A program made the position numbers and the translations under genes. A stretch of DNA of 64,000 bases from Nelumbo lutea. Lineage: Eukaryota > Streptophyta > Magnoliopsida > Proteales > Nelumbonaceae. A model generated the notes under the pieces. It made no database searches and had not been told where the DNA came from. It saw only the letters and a program-made list of their open reading frames with translations. Below, in pieces: positions 46,501-49,500 of this stretch; position 1 is the stretch's first letter, and every line of letters begins with the position of its first letter. Where the stretch lies: contig JAKGHH010000008.1 of the NCBI GenBank assembly GCA_022828595.1, forward strand, positions 28,264,378 to 28,328,377, written 5' to 3'.

Positions 46501-49500
46501 GTAATGATCAGATTTCCCTTAGTAGGGGATGGCTGATGGGCCTAGGATGGTCCAATACAAATAGCCCAAGAACTCAATAAAAAAAAAGAATACAAAGACC
46601 GAACCAACCGAATAAATAAAAGCCCCATAAGAATTAAATACACAAAGTAGAAATATGCAGAAATGAAAGACCTGTAGAAAAGATGAAGAAAGGAAGGATC
46701 ATTCATCAAAAAAAAAAAAGATGAAGAAAGGAAGTGTTCTTGAGCCGCTCCCTCTCATTATTATTTATACTTAAGGTTAAAAACAGGTACAATGACAAGT
46801 ATGCCCTTATATGGAAGCTGAACACAAAAACTCAATAAAGAACTTAAAAAAGGCACTCTAAAAGACTCCAAAGGGTCCCAACAAGTGTGCTATGGTCCCC
46901 ACTACCTATCTAATCATATAATCAATAAAATTAACTCATAAATCTATAGAAAATCCTCAACACATACGTTTCTCAAATCTCAACAAAACCTAAATTCATT
47001 TTTAATACTTTTAACTAGTGCTATGCTTCTTCTTTCTTCTTAATATAAAAGATTTTTATTAAAAATAAAGAAAAATGAGATCCTCCTTCTTCTTCTCCCT
47101 CCTTCCTCCTTATCCCTCCTCCTGTTAAGTAGGCTTGTGCCTCCTTGTGTTCGGGTGGCTTACACACCTCTTACGTTCTGAACTATGCCTCATGCCTCTA
47201 GGTAGTGGAACGCCTTGCGTCACACCTCCGCATTTCAAAACATTGCTTTCATGTTTTCAAAGGGGATGATAGAATTGTTATTTATCATTTAAAATGAGAC
47301 CCTTTTTAAAAACCCTTAAAAACAACACTTTAGGTATACACCCATTAGCGTATCGAAATTTTGAACCTTGTTTTTAATAGTGCCATTAGTATGACAGTTG
47401 TTGGTATACATCCACCTGCAACCAACAAGTTCTTTTTCATCAGGCAAATTAACTATTTGCCATGTATTATTTTAGATAATGCCCCTGATACAATTTGTGG
47501 GATAGGTTAAAAAGAAATAGAAGCTAAAAAGGAATAATAGGAGATAGAAGGCCATAAGAAAGATACTTAGAAATGCAATGAGCAGTACACTTATGTTTAC
47601 CTTCTTGTAAAGCAATGGAAAGGTCCAAGTTAGGGGAAGAGGCTGAAGGTGGAGTAGAAGGATTAGAACCCATCATGTCATAATCAGTAACTAGTTGCAT
47701 AGGAGGCTCTTAGGATGAAGGGGGAGCAACCTGTGCATGTATATATCTTCTGTGAACCTACGTACATTGGATGGTGAATGGAGAAAGAGTAGGAGAGGTG
47801 ACCCTGGGATTTGAAGATGGAGTAGGAGCAGGAGATGCAGTAGGAACAAGAGTAGGTGGCACATTAGATACAAGAACAAGAAACAGGAATAGGGGAGTCA
47901 AGGGAGTCAATACAAGGAACTAGAATTGGAAGAGGAGAAAATAAGTAGGATTGCTCCTCCATTGAAGGAGTTGGATAAAAAGGAATAGGCTTAGTAAATG
48001 TGGCATCTATAGATACAAAACGGCTACCACTAACAAGATCATGGCAACAATAATCCTTCTGTGTGGGGGCATAACTAAGGAAGACACACTTTTTGACTTT
48101 GAGTTCAAACAACTGATTTCTAGTCAATACCACACCTGAAGTTAGGGTTTCACCCACTTTGGCTTTCAGGAGGAAGAGAGAAATTGCAGCTGCTCCTATC
48201 AGCCTTCCTGGATCACTTTCCAAAGGCTACTGTTCCCCTAAAACAGACAAAAAGGCTCCTACAGAGCCCCAAGTGCCAGTCTCAAAATACCTCTTTTAAC
48301 CCTTACCTCAGGTAGGATTAGATTCTATTCCAATTGGCCCAGGTTTTGGGCGGAAATCTTCAGGAATCTTCTAGGCTGCAAAAACAAACTGTGAGATCTC
48401 CAAAACCTCCTACCAATTAGGTGACAGCATTCAATGATGATCGGAAACTTAACCCTCTATATACTCTGCTGGTTCTAGAGTGTACGCATTCAAGAAAGAG
48501 AAAGAAAGTGATAGATCACTGCTCTGATACCAAGAAGTAAAATAAGGTTTGTTTATTTAATCAAGAAATAATGAGCAGAAGTGAGAAGGAAAAGGGTTTA
48601 GGTTACTAGAGAAGAGTTGAGAGAGAGAAATAGGGTATGGGAGAAGAGAATCAAACAGTACCCCAGCCCCTAAATTGTATTTTATTAGTTCTACTGATGA
48701 AACAATGTACAATTACAAGAGTGTCCTTAATTGTAAGCTGCACTAATCATCACTTAAACAACTAACATACTGAGGCCCATAAATATAAATAGAAATAAGA
48801 AATAAAGCATATGGCCAAATAGCTCTATAATAAGCAATCCATACATGGTAAAAATTCTTGTGTATGGATAATATTTTAATGAAGATAGTGACATACTTGC
48901 GAAGAAAAATGCTGGTATACTATTGGTGCAAGATATGCACTAATCATCACTTGAACAACCAACATACTGAGGCCCATAAATATAAAGAGAAATAAGAAAT
49001 AAAGCATATGGCCAAATAGCTCTATAATAAGCAATCCATACATGGTAAAAATTCTTGTGTATGGATAATATTTTAATGAAGATATTGGCATACTTACGAA
49101 GCAAAATGCTGGTATACTATTGGTGCAAGATACCCAAATATAGGACTAGGGGTGCAATTTGGGTGGGCTCAGGTTGGATTTTTGTCAAAATTTGAATGGG
49201 CCCGGCCTGAAGGCCCAAACCTGATTGCCCAAAGCAGTGGACCACTATACAGGACCAGGATACACAGCTCTTTATTCTCAAAATCTGGGACACATTCTCA
49301 AGATACAAATACTGTATCCAGTATGTTGCTGTCATGCTCTTACCTCTAGCCTTTTTCTTCTTAAAACAAGGAGTGGGCAGTAATGAAATGTTTTAGGCTA
49401 ACATGTAAATTAAATGATGAGGGAAGGGTAGTAGGGGTCACCTATTGTATTGGCTGGATGTACATTTTGTACACACTTGCTCATAATTAATAAAATTCAT

